DNA from: Martinezella multihospitum
GTDB taxonomy: Bacteria > Pseudomonadota > Alphaproteobacteria > Rhizobiales > Rhizobiaceae
DNA length: 64,000 nt
Direction of reading: 5' to 3'
Assembly (NCBI RefSeq): GCF_900094585.1
Contig: NZ_FMAG01000003.1
Location: 496,001 to 560,000 of the forward strand
Position numbers and translations under genes: made by a program. Positions 34,260 to 43,333 of the stretch are shown here, piece by piece. Under the pieces are notes generated by a model. It was given only the letters and a program-made list of their open reading frames with translations. It was not told where the DNA came from and did no database searches. How positions within the stretch are numbered: the stretch's first letter is position 1; every line of letters begins with the position of its first letter.

Positions 34260-37200
34260 CTATTCGGCGGCGATCGGGAGTACCTCCGCCGAATGTTCGT
34301 TGTCGTTGTGCGGGTGCTGCTTCAGCGGACGGTTGCCCGTCAGGCTGCGGATCAGCACGTAGAACACCGGCGTCATGAAGATGCCGAAGAAGGTGACGCC
34401 GATCATGCCCGAGAACACCGCAATACCCATGGCGGCGCGCATCTCGGCACCGGCGCCGGTCGAGGTGACCAGCGGCACGACACCCATGATGAAGGCCATG
34501 GAAGTCATCAGGATCGGACGCAGACGCAGGCGGCTGGCCTCTATCGCGGCCTGAACCGGTGTGCGGCCTTCGAATTCCAGCTCGCGGGCAAATTCCACGA
34601 TCAGGATCGCGTTCTTCGCCGACAAGCCCACCAACACCACCAGGCCGATCTGGGTGAAGATGTTGTTGTCTCCACCCGTGAGCCAGACGCCGGTCAGCGC
34701 CGCCAATACACCCATTGGCACGATCATGACGATGGCGAGCGGCAAGGTCAGGCTCTCGTATTGGGCGGCCAGCACGAGGAAGACCAGCAGCAGCGCCAGC
34801 GGGAAGACGACGACGCTGGAATTGCCGGCCAGAATCTGCTGGTAGGTCAAATCCGTCCACTCGAAGTCTATGCCGGCCGGCAACGTCTCATGCAGAATCT
34901 TCTCGATCGCCGCTTGCGCCTGACCCGACGAGAAGCCGGGCGCCGGGCCGCCATTGATGTCGGCCGCAAGGAAGCCGTTATAGCGGTTCGTACGCTCCGG
35001 GCCGGTGGTGGCATCGACCTTCAGCAAAGCTGAAAGCGGGATCATCTGGCCCGATGCCGAACGAACCTTCAACTGGCCGATATCCTCCGGCTGGGCGCGG
35101 AACTTGGCATCGGCCTGTACGCGGACGCTATAGGTGCGGCCGAAGGCGTTGAAGTCGTTCACATAGAGCGAACCGAGATAGATCTGCAGCGTCTGGAAGA
35201 CGTCGGTGACGGAGACCCCGAGTTGCTCGGCCTTGGCCCGGTCGAGATCGGCGAAAAGCTGCGGCACGTTGATCTGGAAGCTTGAGAAGATGCCGGCAAG
35301 TCCCGGTGTCTGGTAGGCCTTGGCGATCACTGCCTTGGCCGCCTGGTCGAGCGCCTGGTTGCCGAGGCCGGCGCGATCCTCGATCTGCAGCTTGAAGCCG
35401 CCTGTCGTGCCGAGACCGTTGACTGGCGGCGGCGGGAACATGGCGATGAAGGCATCCTGGATGGCGCCGAACTTGTGGTTCAGCGCCATGGCGATCGCCC
35501 CGCCCGAAAGGTCGGGTGTCTTGCGCTCATCGAAGTCCTTCAGCGTGACGAAAACGATGCCGGCATTCGAGGAATTGGTGAAGCCGTTAATCGACAGGCC
35601 CGGGAAGGCAATCGCATTGGCGACGCCCGGCTGCTTCAACGCGATGTCCGTCATGCGCTTAATCACGTCTTCCGTGCGGTCGAGGCTTGCGGCATCCGGC
35701 AACTGTGCGAAGCCGATCAGATACTGCTTGTCCTGCGACGGAACGAAGCCGCCTGGAACCGTCGTGAATAGGCTATAGGTCGCTCCCACCAGCGCGAGAT
35801 AGATCACCATGACGATGCTCTTGCGCGACAGCAGGCCGCCGACGCCCTTGCCGTAGTATTTCGAACCGGCGCCGAACGCCCGGTTGAAACCACGGAAGAA
35901 CCAGCCGAAGATCGCGTCCATGACCCGCGTCAACCGATCCTTCGGCGCATGATGCCCCTTCAGGAGCAGGGATGCCAGTGCCGGAGACAGGGTGAGCGAG
36001 TTGAAGGCCGAGATGACGGTCGAGATGGCGATCGTCAGCGCGAATTGGCGGTAGAACTGACCGGACAGGCCGGAGATGAAGGCGAGCGGCACGAAGACCG
36101 CGACGAGGACCAGCGCGATCGCAATGATCGGACCGGAGACTTCCTTCATGGCCTTGTAGGTGGCGTCGCGCGGACTGAGCCCGTTCTCGATATTGCGTTC
36201 GACGTTCTCGACCACCACGATCGCGTCGTCCACGACGATACCGATCGCCAGCACCAGGCCGAACAGGCTGAGCGCATTGATCGAGAAGCCGAAGACATAC
36301 ATCACCGCAAAGGTGCCGATGATCGACACCGGAACGGCGATCAGCGGGATGATCGAGGCGCGCCATGTCTGCAGGAATAGGATGACGACGAGAACGACCA
36401 GCGCGATGGCTTCGAGCAGCGTGTCGATCACCTTCTCGATCGAGGCGCGGACGAATTTCGTCGTATCGTAGACGATATCGTACTTGACGCCCGCCGGCAT
36501 GGCCTGCTGCAGTTCGTTCATGGTCGAGCGCACATTGTTCGCGATCTCGATCGCGTTCGAACCAGGCGCCTGGAGAACGGCGACGGCGACGGCCGGCTTG
36601 CCGTCGAGCAGCGAACGCAGCGTATAGTCTTCCGCACCCAGCTCGACGCGAGCGACGTCGCGAAGTCGGGTGATCTCGCCGTTGGCGCCCGTCTTGACGA
36701 TAATGTTGCCGAACTCCTCGGGTGAGCGCAGGCGGCCCTGGGCATTGACGTTGAGCTGCATGTCCACGCCCGGCCGGCTGGGCGAGGCACCGATGATGCC
36801 GGCCGCAGCCTGGACGTTCTGCGAGCTGATCGCATTGCTGATGTCGCTGGCGGCAAGATTATGCTCGGCCGCCTTCTGCGGATCGATCCAGACGCGCATG
36901 GAATAGTCGCCGGCGCCGAAGACCTGCACCTGCCCGACGCCTTCGATGCGGGCGAGCCGATCCTTGACGTTCAGGGTTGCGTAGTTTCGCAGATAGGTGA
37001 TGTCGTGGTCGGCCCCGTCCGAGACGAGGTTGACGACCATGATGAAGTCGGGCGAGCTCTTGACGGTCGTGATGCCGAGGGCGCGGACCTCCGTGGGCAG
37101 GCGCGGCTCGGCCTGCGAAACGCGGTTCTGTACGAGCTGCTGCGCCTTGTCCGGATCGGTGCCGAGCTTGAAGGTTACCGTCACGTTGAGAACGCCGTCG

Positions 37201-37457
37201 GACGTCGCCTGGCTGGACATGTAGAGCATGCCCTCGACGCCGTTGATCTGCTCTTCGAGCGGCGTCGCCACCGTTTCGGCGATGACGGTCGGGTTGGCGC
37301 CGGGATAGGTGGCGCGCACGACGATCGACGGCGGCACGACCTCCGGATATTCGGAGATCGGCAGCGCCCTGAGGCCGATCAGGCCGGCGACCACGATGAG
37401 GACCGACAGCACGCCGGCAAAGACCGGACGGTCGACGAAAAATCTTGAGATGTTCAT
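34260..37457 (-). CDS. RND multidrug efflux permease (HAE1/AcrB type)
   Basis: This 1065-residue inner-membrane pump starts MNISRFFVDRPVFAGVLSVLIVVAGLIGL, the standard first helix of AcrB-like proteins. Two halves each bear a large periplasmic loop. TM4 includes the proton-relay pair of aspartates in LAIGIVVDDAIVVVENV, and the C-terminal half repeats the fold (VLVGLSAKNAILIVEFA). It expels drugs or amphipathic compounds using the proton gradient. The upstream adaptor gene is in the same operon, 128 bases away. No outer-membrane channel or TetR gene is adjacent. The start at 37457 is chosen over 37529 by family alignment. Confidence 0.95.
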   Translation of the reverse strand: MNISRFFVDRPVFAGVLSVLIVVAGLIGLRALPISEYPEVVPPSIVVRATYPGANPTVIAETVATPLEEQINGVEGMLYMSSQATSDGVLNVTVTFKLGTDPDKAQQLVQNRVSQAEPRLPTEVRALGITTVKSSPDFIMVVNLVSDGADHDITYLRNYATLNVKDRLARIEGVGQVQVFGAGDYSMRVWIDPQKAAEHNLAASDISNAISSQNVQAAAGIIGASPSRPGVDMQLNVNAQGRLRSPEEFGNIIVKTGANGEITRLRDVARVELGAEDYTLRSLLDGKPAVAVAVLQAPGSNAIEIANNVRSTMNELQQAMPAGVKYDIVYDTTKFVRASIEKVIDTLLEAIALVVLVVILFLQTWRASIIPLIAVPVSIIGTFAVMYVFGFSINALSLFGLVLAIGIVVDDAIVVVENVERNIENGLSPRDATYKAMKEVSGPIIAIALVLVAVFVPLAFISGLSGQFYRQFALTIAISTVISAFNSLTLSPALASLLLKGHHAPKDRLTRVMDAIFGWFFRGFNRAFGAGSKYYGKGVGGLLSRKSIVMVIYLALVGATYSLFTTVPGGFVPSQDKQYLIGFAQLPDAASLDRTEDVIKRMTDIALKQPGVANAIAFPGLSINGFTNSSNAGIVFVTLKDFDERKTPDLSGGAIAMALNHKFGAIQDAFIAMFPPPPVNGLGTTGGFKLQIEDRAGLGNQALDQAAKAVIAKAYQTPGLAGIFSSFQINVPQLFADLDRAKAEQLGVSVTDVFQTLQIYLGSLYVNDFNAFGRTYSVRVQADAKFRAQPEDIGQLKVRSASGQMIPLSALLKVDATTGPERTNRYNGFLAADINGGPAPGFSSGQAQAAIEKILHETLPAGIDFEWTDLTYQQILAGNSSVVVFPLALLLVFLVLAAQYESLTLPLAIVMIVPMGVLAALTGVWLTGGDNNIFTQIGLVVLVGLSAKNAILIVEFARELEFEGRTPVQAAIEASRLRLRPILMTSMAFIMGVVPLVTSTGAGAEMRAAMGIAVFSGMIGVTFFGIFMTPVFYVLIRSLTGNRPLKQHPHNDNEHSAEVLPIAAE

Positions 37458-37585
37458 GGCAGAACCCTCTCTACGAGTGAACACGGGACACGAAGTCCGC
37501 GCCCGCGGCCCAGGAGGCGCCACGAGCATTGCAAAATCGAAACATTGGAACGACGACCGGAAGCTAAGCCTTCCGGTCGATTAAA

Positions 37586-38773
37586 TTACTTGGCGGCAAC
37601 CTTGTCTTCCGGCTTCGGATCGACCACGGCGCCTGGGCGAATCCGCTGCAGCCCGTTGACAACGACCTTTTCGCCGACTTTCAGGCCGTCCTCGATCACC
37701 CGCTGGCCGTCGACCAGCGAACCGAGTTGGACCTGCCGGTAATTGACCTTGTTGTCGCCATCAACCACGAAGACGAACTTCTTGTCCTGGTCGGTGCCGA
37801 CTGCGCGGTCGCTGATGACCAGCTTGCTCTCGGCCTTCGGCTGGCCCATGCGGACCCGAACGAACTGGCCGGGGATGAGACGACCGCCGGGATTGTCGAA
37901 CACGGCGCGAACGCTGACGGTGCCGCTTGCCGCATCGACTTCGTTGTCGATCAGCTGCAGCTTGCCCTTGATCGGCGTGCCGTCATCGCTGGCCGTACCG
38001 ATCTGCACGGGGATCTGCTCGACTGGCGGAACCGCACCGTTGGTTGCGGGCAGCTCGGCAAGGGCCTGGGTGACGGTCTGCTCGTTGGCGCTGAAGCTTG
38101 CATAGATCGGATCGACCGAAACCAGCGTCGTCAACGCCGTGGAGGACGCGCCGGCAGCTACGAGGTTGCCGACGGTGACAGCAATTTTGCCGACGCGGCC
38201 GGCAATCGGGGCACGGACCTGCGTATAGTCGAGGTTCAATTGCGCCGTCTGCAAGGTTGCTTGTGCAGCCTTCAGATTGGCTTCCGCCGCAGCGTAATTG
38301 CTAGCACGCGTATCCATGTCGCTCTGCGAGATCGTCTTGTTGTCGAAGAGCTTCTGGCCGCGATCGACTTCGACCTTGGTCAGATTGAGAGTGGCTTTCG
38401 CTGCTCCAACCTGAGCCTGCGCCTGGGCGACGGCCGCCTCATAGGTCGCGGGATCGATCGTGACAAGCAGGTCGCCCTGCTTGACCAAGGCACCTTCGCG
38501 AAAATGCACAGACTGGATTGCGCCAGCGACGCGCGGTCGGATCTCGACGCGGTCGATGGCTTCAAGCCGGCCGGAAAACTCCTGCCATGACGTGACGTCG
38601 CGCGGCTCGACGGCAGCAACCGTAACGGGGATGGCCGGCGGTGCCGCCTGGCTCGCCGCCTCGGTTGCCTGAGCGCCGCGCGGCAGCTCAAGATAGAAGG
38701 CTGCGCCTGCAACAACCGCAGCAACACCCATGCCGGCGCCCCACAGGGCCCAGCTCTTACCGTTGGACTTCAT
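37586..38773 (-). CDS. RND efflux periplasmic adaptor (membrane fusion protein)
   Basis: This 395-residue protein has an N-terminal membrane anchor (WALWGAGMGVAAVVAGAAFYL), then the lipoyl/barrel-sandwich half VEIRPRVAGAIQSVHFREGALVKQGDLL. An alpha-hairpin rich in Ala, Gln and Asp (EAAVAQAQAQVGAAKATLNL) precedes the second lipoyl half YTQVRAPIAGRVGKIAVTVGNLV and the C-terminal barrel domains. It links the RND pump to an outer-membrane channel. The ATG at 38773 follows AAAGGAG. It is the first gene of the efflux operon. Confidence 0.95.
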   Translation of the reverse strand: MKSNGKSWALWGAGMGVAAVVAGAAFYLELPRGAQATEAASQAAPPAIPVTVAAVEPRDVTSWQEFSGRLEAIDRVEIRPRVAGAIQSVHFREGALVKQGDLLVTIDPATYEAAVAQAQAQVGAAKATLNLTKVEVDRGQKLFDNKTISQSDMDTRASNYAAAEANLKAAQATLQTAQLNLDYTQVRAPIAGRVGKIAVTVGNLVAAGASSTALTTLVSVDPIYASFSANEQTVTQALAELPATNGAVPPVEQIPVQIGTASDDGTPIKGKLQLIDNEVDAASGTVSVRAVFDNPGGRLIPGQFVRVRMGQPKAESKLVISDRAVGTDQDKKFVFVVDGDNKVNYRQVQLGSLVDGQRVIEDGLKVGEKVVVNGLQRIRPGAVVDPKPEDKVAAK

Positions 38774-38944
38774 GTTGGTTTCTCCTTTGGCCCCGTCTTG
38801 GGACACGGGACCGCAAATTCCTATCGTCTCAATAAAATCGGGGGCCGAAGCACCGCGCATTCGCGTGACCATCGCTCCGGTCTCATGCCTTCGACATCAG
38901 TCCGATCCCGCATTGATCCCTTGCGGACCGGATACCCTAGTCGA

Positions 38945-39757
38945 TCAAGCCTGCACGTCTTCGACAAAGCCCTTGAAACAACAGCAGATATCCTGCTGCC
39001 ACGAAGCCCTGTCCTTCGACTGCCCGCCATAGAGAGTGGGCCAGCCTGTCCCGGCGGGGAGGACTTGCTGGCGAACACGGACGCCAGCCGCTTTCAGCCG
39101 ACTGCCGTATTCCATGCTCTCGTCACGGAGCGGGTCGTCCTCGGCCGTGAGCACCAATGCCGGCGCGAGGCCCGAAAGCCGCGAACAGTATCGAGGCGCT
39201 GCATAGGGGTGACAGACACCGCCCAGGAAACCCAGGTAACGGTTCCAACCCTCCGTCCAGCGCTCGCGCATGCCGCTTTCCTCCGCCTGGAGGAAAGATT
39301 TCGATCCCATGAATGGATCGAGCAAAGGCGATATCAGCACCTGTCCGTCCAACGAACCGGGCATCTGATCGCGCGCCTTTAAAGCGACGCCCGCCGCGAC
39401 ATTGCCACCCGATTCCTCTCCGGCGACAAACAGCAGCGATTTTTTCGCCCCACCCAGCGCAAGCATGTTCCGCTTGTTGCTGAGGTAGGCGAGAAGCCCG
39501 TAGGCGCATTCCAGCACCTTCGGAAAAGCATTCTGATTGCAACTCGTATAATCCGCTGCAACCACGATGGCGCCGGCCTCTGCGAGGCTTGCCGCCACCG
39601 GTCTCTCGGTCGCGTGGCAGGTATCGAGAAAAGCGCCTCCGTGCAGATAGAGCACGAGGGGTGCCGCCTTCTTCAAACCTTCACCGTTGTAGATCCGCGC
39701 TTCCACCGGCCCCGTAGGCACGTTTTCCAGCACAACATCTTTCCACGGCGCACTCAT
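38945..39757 (-). CDS. Alpha/beta-hydrolase-fold protein lacking the catalytic Ser and His
   Basis: This 270-residue protein aligns with the hormone-sensitive-lipase/acetyl-hydrolase group: LVLYLHGGAFLDTC carries the oxyanion HGG, and PLVLTAEDDPLRDE would hold the acid. The nucleophile elbow, normally GDSAGGN, reads GEESGGN at residues 113-119, putting Glu115 where Ser is expected. The usual HGF-type His region reads AGTGWPTLYG, with no His. It may be a pseudoenzyme or use a shifted serine (Ser116). It lies between the efflux operon and a divergent LysR gene. The ATG at 39757 is preferred; an ATG at 39796 is possible. Confidence 0.75.
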   Translation of the reverse strand: MSAPWKDVVLENVPTGPVEARIYNGEGLKKAAPLVLYLHGGAFLDTCHATERPVAASLAEAGAIVVAADYTSCNQNAFPKVLECAYGLLAYLSNKRNMLALGGAKKSLLFVAGEESGGNVAAGVALKARDQMPGSLDGQVLISPLLDPFMGSKSFLQAEESGMRERWTEGWNRYLGFLGGVCHPYAAPRYCSRLSGLAPALVLTAEDDPLRDESMEYGSRLKAAGVRVRQQVLPAGTGWPTLYGGQSKDRASWQQDICCCFKGFVEDVQA

Positions 39758-39895
39758 CGACCCAAATCCCTGTCTGTTCGAGTGAATATGATCCAATGCA
39801 GCAACCCTCTAGCATGCTTGGCAATCATATTCTCGATAATGCGGTTTTCAGCGCCCCCGTGCCGCATTGCAACAATCTTGAAAAGAACATATTGT

Positions 39896-39913
39896 TATTC
39901 CGCTTCGAGAATA
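39896..39913. promoter_or_regulatory. LysR-type inverted repeat in the hydrolase/LysR divergent promoter
   Basis: TATTC and GAATA flank 8 bases in the 234-base divergent region. The layout suits a LysR dimer and would let the regulator at 39992 control the hydrolase-fold gene. Confidence 0.4.
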
Positions 39914-39991
39914 AGTAGCCTATATTCGATCAGACTATTCACCATTACAAACAATCGACCTCTTTTCATCGTGGTCGAGGGACATCATGGA

Positions 39992-40903
39992 ATGGACCAG
40001 TTATCAGCAATGCGGGCATTCGCGCGTGTGGTGGAGACGGGTAACTTTACCCGCGCCGCGGCCGCCCTCTCCATGCCGAAGGCGACGGTGACGACGCTCA
40101 TCCAGTCGCTGGAGGCTCATCTGCATGCCAAGCTTCTGAACCGGACGACCCGGCGCGTCATGGTGACGACGGACGGCGCTCTTTATTATGAGCGCGCCAT
40201 TCAGATCCTTTCGGAAATCGAGGAACTCGACGGCAGCATCAGCAATTCGCAAAGCCTGCCGAGCGGCCGCCTGCGCGTCGAAATGGCCGGCGCCTTCGCC
40301 GAGAAGATCGTCATGCCGGCGCTTTGCGACTTCCATCAGCGCTATCCGGATATCCATATCGACCTCGGCGTCGGCGACCGGTTGGTGGATTATCTGGCGG
40401 AAAATGTCGATTGCGCGCTGCGCGCCGGCATGCCGAGCGACCAGTCGCTGATCGCCCGTCGTGTCGGCGAGATCCATCTCGTCACCTGCGCCGCCCCGCT
40501 TTACATCGAAAAGCACGGCTTCCCGGAACGCCCGGAGGAACTGGAGACCAATCACTACGCGGTCAGCTATTTTCGCGCCCAAACCGGCCGCACGATTCCT
40601 TTCCTGTTCGAACACGGCAACGAGTCGCTGGAAATCACCCCGCGCTACATCCTCTCGGTCAATGACAGCCGCAGCTATCTGCAAGCAGCCATGACCGGCC
40701 TCGGCATCGCTCAAGTTCCAAGCTTCATGGCGCGGGATGCACTTGCCAAAGGCGATCTCGTGCCCATCCTCTCCAGTTGGACACGTCCGACGCTGCCCAT
40801 GCATATCGTCTATCCGCCCAACCGGCATCTGAGCAACAAGGTGCGCGTTTTCGTCGACTGGCTGGCGAAACTGCTGGCCACCTCGCGGGTCGGCGAAGCT
40901 TGA
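39992..40903 (+). CDS. LysR-family transcriptional regulator
   Basis: This 303-residue regulator begins MDQLSAMRAFARVVETGNFTRAAAALSMPKATVTTLIQSLEAHLHAKLLNRTTRR, the CrgA/AaeR-like winged helix. The C-terminal LysR substrate domain follows (VDCALRAGMPSDQSLIARRVGEIHLVTCAAP). The in-frame region before the ATG at 39992 is not LysR-like, so that start is used. It is divergent from the hydrolase-fold gene and probably controls it. A strong terminator follows. Confidence 0.9.
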   Translation: MDQLSAMRAFARVVETGNFTRAAAALSMPKATVTTLIQSLEAHLHAKLLNRTTRRVMVTTDGALYYERAIQILSEIEELDGSISNSQSLPSGRLRVEMAGAFAEKIVMPALCDFHQRYPDIHIDLGVGDRLVDYLAENVDCALRAGMPSDQSLIARRVGEIHLVTCAAPLYIEKHGFPERPEELETNHYAVSYFRAQTGRTIPFLFEHGNESLEITPRYILSVNDSRSYLQAAMTGLGIAQVPSFMARDALAKGDLVPILSSWTRPTLPMHIVYPPNRHLSNKVRVFVDWLAKLLATSRVGEA

Positions 40904-40913
40904 GAGGCAGGCC

Positions 40914-40946
40914 ACCTTCTCCCCGCTGGGGAGAAGGATACTTTTT
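40914..40946 (+). terminator. Intrinsic terminator of the LysR gene
   Basis: CCTTCTCCCC-GCT-GGGGAGAAGG forms a perfect 10-base-pair stem, and six T residues follow at 40941-40946. The stem sequence is the same as the CCTTCTCCCC palindrome family seen at 62053-62080, suggesting a repeat element reused as a terminator. Confidence 0.85.
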
Positions 40947-40955
40947 TGCAACCCA

Positions 40956-41414
40956 TCAATTCCACGAAGCACCCGCCGGCTGACGTACTGTCGAGTTCAG
41001 CCGGTTCCAGACATTGTCGATCGCAATTGCAACGATGAGGGCAGAGAGTGCCTTTTCGTCGTAGTGTCTTGCGGCCTCACTCCAGATCTCATCTGTGACG
41101 GCATCCGGCCGGTCGGCAAGCCGGGTGACCGCTTCCCCAAGCGCCAGAGCGGCGCGCTCGGCATCGGAGAAATAGGGCATTTCTCGCCAGGCGGAGACGC
41201 CAACGATACGCTCCATTGTCTCACCATCTTTCTGCAGCTTGCGAAAGCCCATGTCGGTGCAGACGCTGCAGCCATTGATCTGGCTGACGCGCAGATGCAC
41301 GAGATCCATGATGTTTTCCGACAGGCCGCGGTCCTTAATCGAATTGCTGACAGCCAAAAGAGCCTGCAGCGTTTCAGGCAGGATGAGGACCGGATTCTTC
41401 ATACGAGCTTGCAT
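40956..41414 (-). CDS. Carboxymuconolactone decarboxylase/AhpD-like protein
   Basis: This 152-residue all-helical protein carries a CxxC at residues 49-52 (QINGCSVCTDMGF) and LNSTVRQPAGASWN at the end. The proton-relay His found three residues after the second cysteine in AhpD is Gly56 here. Carboxymuconolactone-decarboxylase-like genes are the usual neighbours and targets of ECF41 sigma factors, and such a sigma gene is divergent 134 bases away. A redox or detoxification role is inferred. AGAGG before the ATG at 41414 supports that start. Confidence 0.85.
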   Translation of the reverse strand: MQARMKNPVLILPETLQALLAVSNSIKDRGLSENIMDLVHLRVSQINGCSVCTDMGFRKLQKDGETMERIVGVSAWREMPYFSDAERAALALGEAVTRLADRPDAVTDEIWSEAARHYDEKALSALIVAIAIDNVWNRLNSTVRQPAGASWN

Positions 41415-41485
41415 AATTCTTTCCTCTGGTTGTGAGAGCCCTGTTGCGGCTCATCTCCCGACGATGCACTTTCCTGCCGATCCGA

Positions 41486-41512
41486 TGTCACACCGGCCGG
41501 ATTTCGTTCGTC
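41486..41512 (+). promoter_or_regulatory. ECF41-type promoter upstream of its own sigma gene
   Basis: TGTCACA at 41486-41492, 16 bases of spacer and CGTC at 41509-41512 equal the published ECF41 consensus exactly. It is oriented toward the sigma gene whose ATG is at 41549, predicting autoregulation. No equivalent site faces the CMD-like gene. Confidence 0.75.
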
Positions 41513-41548
41513 ATGGGTTTGACGGAACAGGATGAGGAGATGTGACCG

Positions 41549-42433
41549 ATGGACGAAAAAAAGTGGCAGGCGGAGAAATTCGAGGCGAACCGGCCGCATC
41601 TGCGCGCCGTCGCCTATCGCATGCTCGGCTCGCGCGTCGAGGCCGAAGATGCGGTCCAGGAAGCATGGCTACGCCTCGTCCGCAGCGATACGTCCGAGGT
41701 CGAAAATCTGAGCGGCTGGCTGACGACCGTAACGGCTCGCATCTGCTTGGACATGCTGCGGACCCGCAAATCCCGCCGCGAGGAACCATTGACCTTTCGC
41801 ATCCCCGAGCCGGCAGTTACGCATGAGGCAGGCAACGGCACCGACCCGGAACAGGACGCCCTGCTGGCTGATTCCGTCGGCCTTGCGCTGCTGGTGGTGC
41901 TCGAAAAGCTCAATCCGGCCGAACGGCTTGCTTTTGTGCTGCATGATATGTTCGACGTTTCTTTCGATGATATCGCGCCGATAGTCGGCCGCACGACGGT
42001 CGCGACGCGCCAGCTCGCAAGCCGTGCCCGCCGCCGCGTGCAGGATACGCCGTCGGCGACGGATGCTGATCTCACACATCAGCGCCACGTCGTCGAGGCC
42101 TTCTTCACGGCCTCGCGTGACGGCGACCTGCAGGCGCTGCTTGCCGTCCTCGATCCAGAAGCCGTCTTCCGCCCGGATGCGGTTGCGGCCCGCATGGGAT
42201 CTGCCGGAGAAATCCGCGGGCGCGCCGATGTTGCCAAGACCTTCCAGGGCCGCGCACGAGGAGCCCGGCTGGCCGTCATCAACGGCGCAGTCGGTGCCAT
42301 CGTTGTTATCGGCGGGCAGCTGCGCATCGCCCTTCGCTGCACCCTCAATGCAGATGGTATGATCACAGTCATCGACGCGATGGCCGATCCGGAAGAACTG
42401 CGCAAGCTGGAGATCGTTTTGATCGAGCCATGA
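41549..42433 (+). CDS. ECF41-type RNA polymerase sigma factor with C-terminal SnoaL-like domain
   Basis: This 294-residue protein has sigma region 2 (HLRAVAYRMLGSRVEAEDAVQEAWLRLVR) and region 4 (LNPAERLAFVLHDMFDVSFDDIAPIVGRTTVATRQLASRARRRV). A roughly 110-residue SnoaL/NTF2-like extension follows (FFTASRDGDLQALLAVLDPEAVFRPD onward). In ECF41 factors this extension replaces a separate anti-sigma factor and tunes activity. No anti-sigma gene is adjacent, as expected. It is divergent from a carboxymuconolactone-decarboxylase-like gene and preceded by an ECF41 consensus promoter. Confidence 0.93.
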   Translation: MDEKKWQAEKFEANRPHLRAVAYRMLGSRVEAEDAVQEAWLRLVRSDTSEVENLSGWLTTVTARICLDMLRTRKSRREEPLTFRIPEPAVTHEAGNGTDPEQDALLADSVGLALLVVLEKLNPAERLAFVLHDMFDVSFDDIAPIVGRTTVATRQLASRARRRVQDTPSATDADLTHQRHVVEAFFTASRDGDLQALLAVLDPEAVFRPDAVAARMGSAGEIRGRADVAKTFQGRARGARLAVINGAVGAIVVIGGQLRIALRCTLNADGMITVIDAMADPEELRKLEIVLIEP

Positions 42434-42436
42434 GAC

Positions 42437-43198
42437 CTAGCGCATCTGGGTCGGGCTCGTACCGGTCAGCCGGCGGAACATGGCGATGAAGGCCGACGCA
42501 TTGCTGTAGCCCAGCTGCACGGCGATCCTCTGCACGGGCTCGCCGGCCTCGATCAGCGCCAGAGCGGCAACGAGCTTCAGCCGCTGCCGCCACTCGTTGA
42601 AGGAAAGGCCGAGATCGTCCTGGCAGCGGCGCGACAGCGTGCGCTCGGTCGTCCCCATCCGGCGCGCCCACTCCGCCAGGGAATGCCGGTCGCCCGGCTC
42701 GGCCTGTAACGCACTCAGCACTGGACCTAACAACGGATCATCGGAAAGCGGCAGATAGCTCTCGCAGCGCGGCGCCAGGCGAATCTGGTCGACCAGCACA
42801 TGCGCCAGCCTGAGATCCTCGGCCGTTTCCGGAATGGTGACATCCCGCGCGGCGAAATCCGCGAGGACCGCCTTCAATAGCGGGCTGATGCTGAGCGTCG
42901 AAGGCTTGTCCGGCAGATCCGCGCAGAGGGAACGCTCAACGTAGACGGTCACATAGCGCAGATCGTGCTGGTTATGGGCGCCATGCATCGTATCCGGCGG
43001 CAACCAGATGGCATAATGCGGTGGCGACAGATAACGCGCACCTTCGATATCGAACTCGCAGACACCAACCAGCGCATAATTGAGCTCGCCCCAAGGCTGG
43101 CTCTTCTTGGGAAAAACCGTACCCGCCTCATAATTCTCAGTCCGAAAGGAGATCGGGTGCGGCGGGTCGCCCTCGATGCGGGGGAGTCTGTCTGGCAT
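42437..43198 (-). CDS. AraC-family transcriptional regulator
   Basis: This 253-residue protein has an N-terminal cupin sensor (GELNYALVGVCEFDIEGARYLSPPHYAIWLPPDTMHGA) and a C-terminal double helix-turn-helix. The second helix-turn-helix is marked by IAVQLGYSNASAFIAMFRRLTGTSPTQMR. The DMT transporter gene starts 135 bases away on the other strand, a common regulator-exporter pairing. It converges closely on the ECF sigma gene (3 bases apart). Confidence 0.92.
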   Translation of the reverse strand: MPDRLPRIEGDPPHPISFRTENYEAGTVFPKKSQPWGELNYALVGVCEFDIEGARYLSPPHYAIWLPPDTMHGAHNQHDLRYVTVYVERSLCADLPDKPSTLSISPLLKAVLADFAARDVTIPETAEDLRLAHVLVDQIRLAPRCESYLPLSDDPLLGPVLSALQAEPGDRHSLAEWARRMGTTERTLSRRCQDDLGLSFNEWRQRLKLVAALALIEAGEPVQRIAVQLGYSNASAFIAMFRRLTGTSPTQMR

Positions 43199-43333
43199 GT
43201 CCTCATTTCGCTACTTCTGTCTTATTCTCGTTATATACCAATATTCGGACAAGGAGTAGAAGAACCTCACACGAGCGAACCTTCGCCCATCTTCACTTTC
43301 CATCGACGTCGAATGACCTCGGGAGACTATAAC

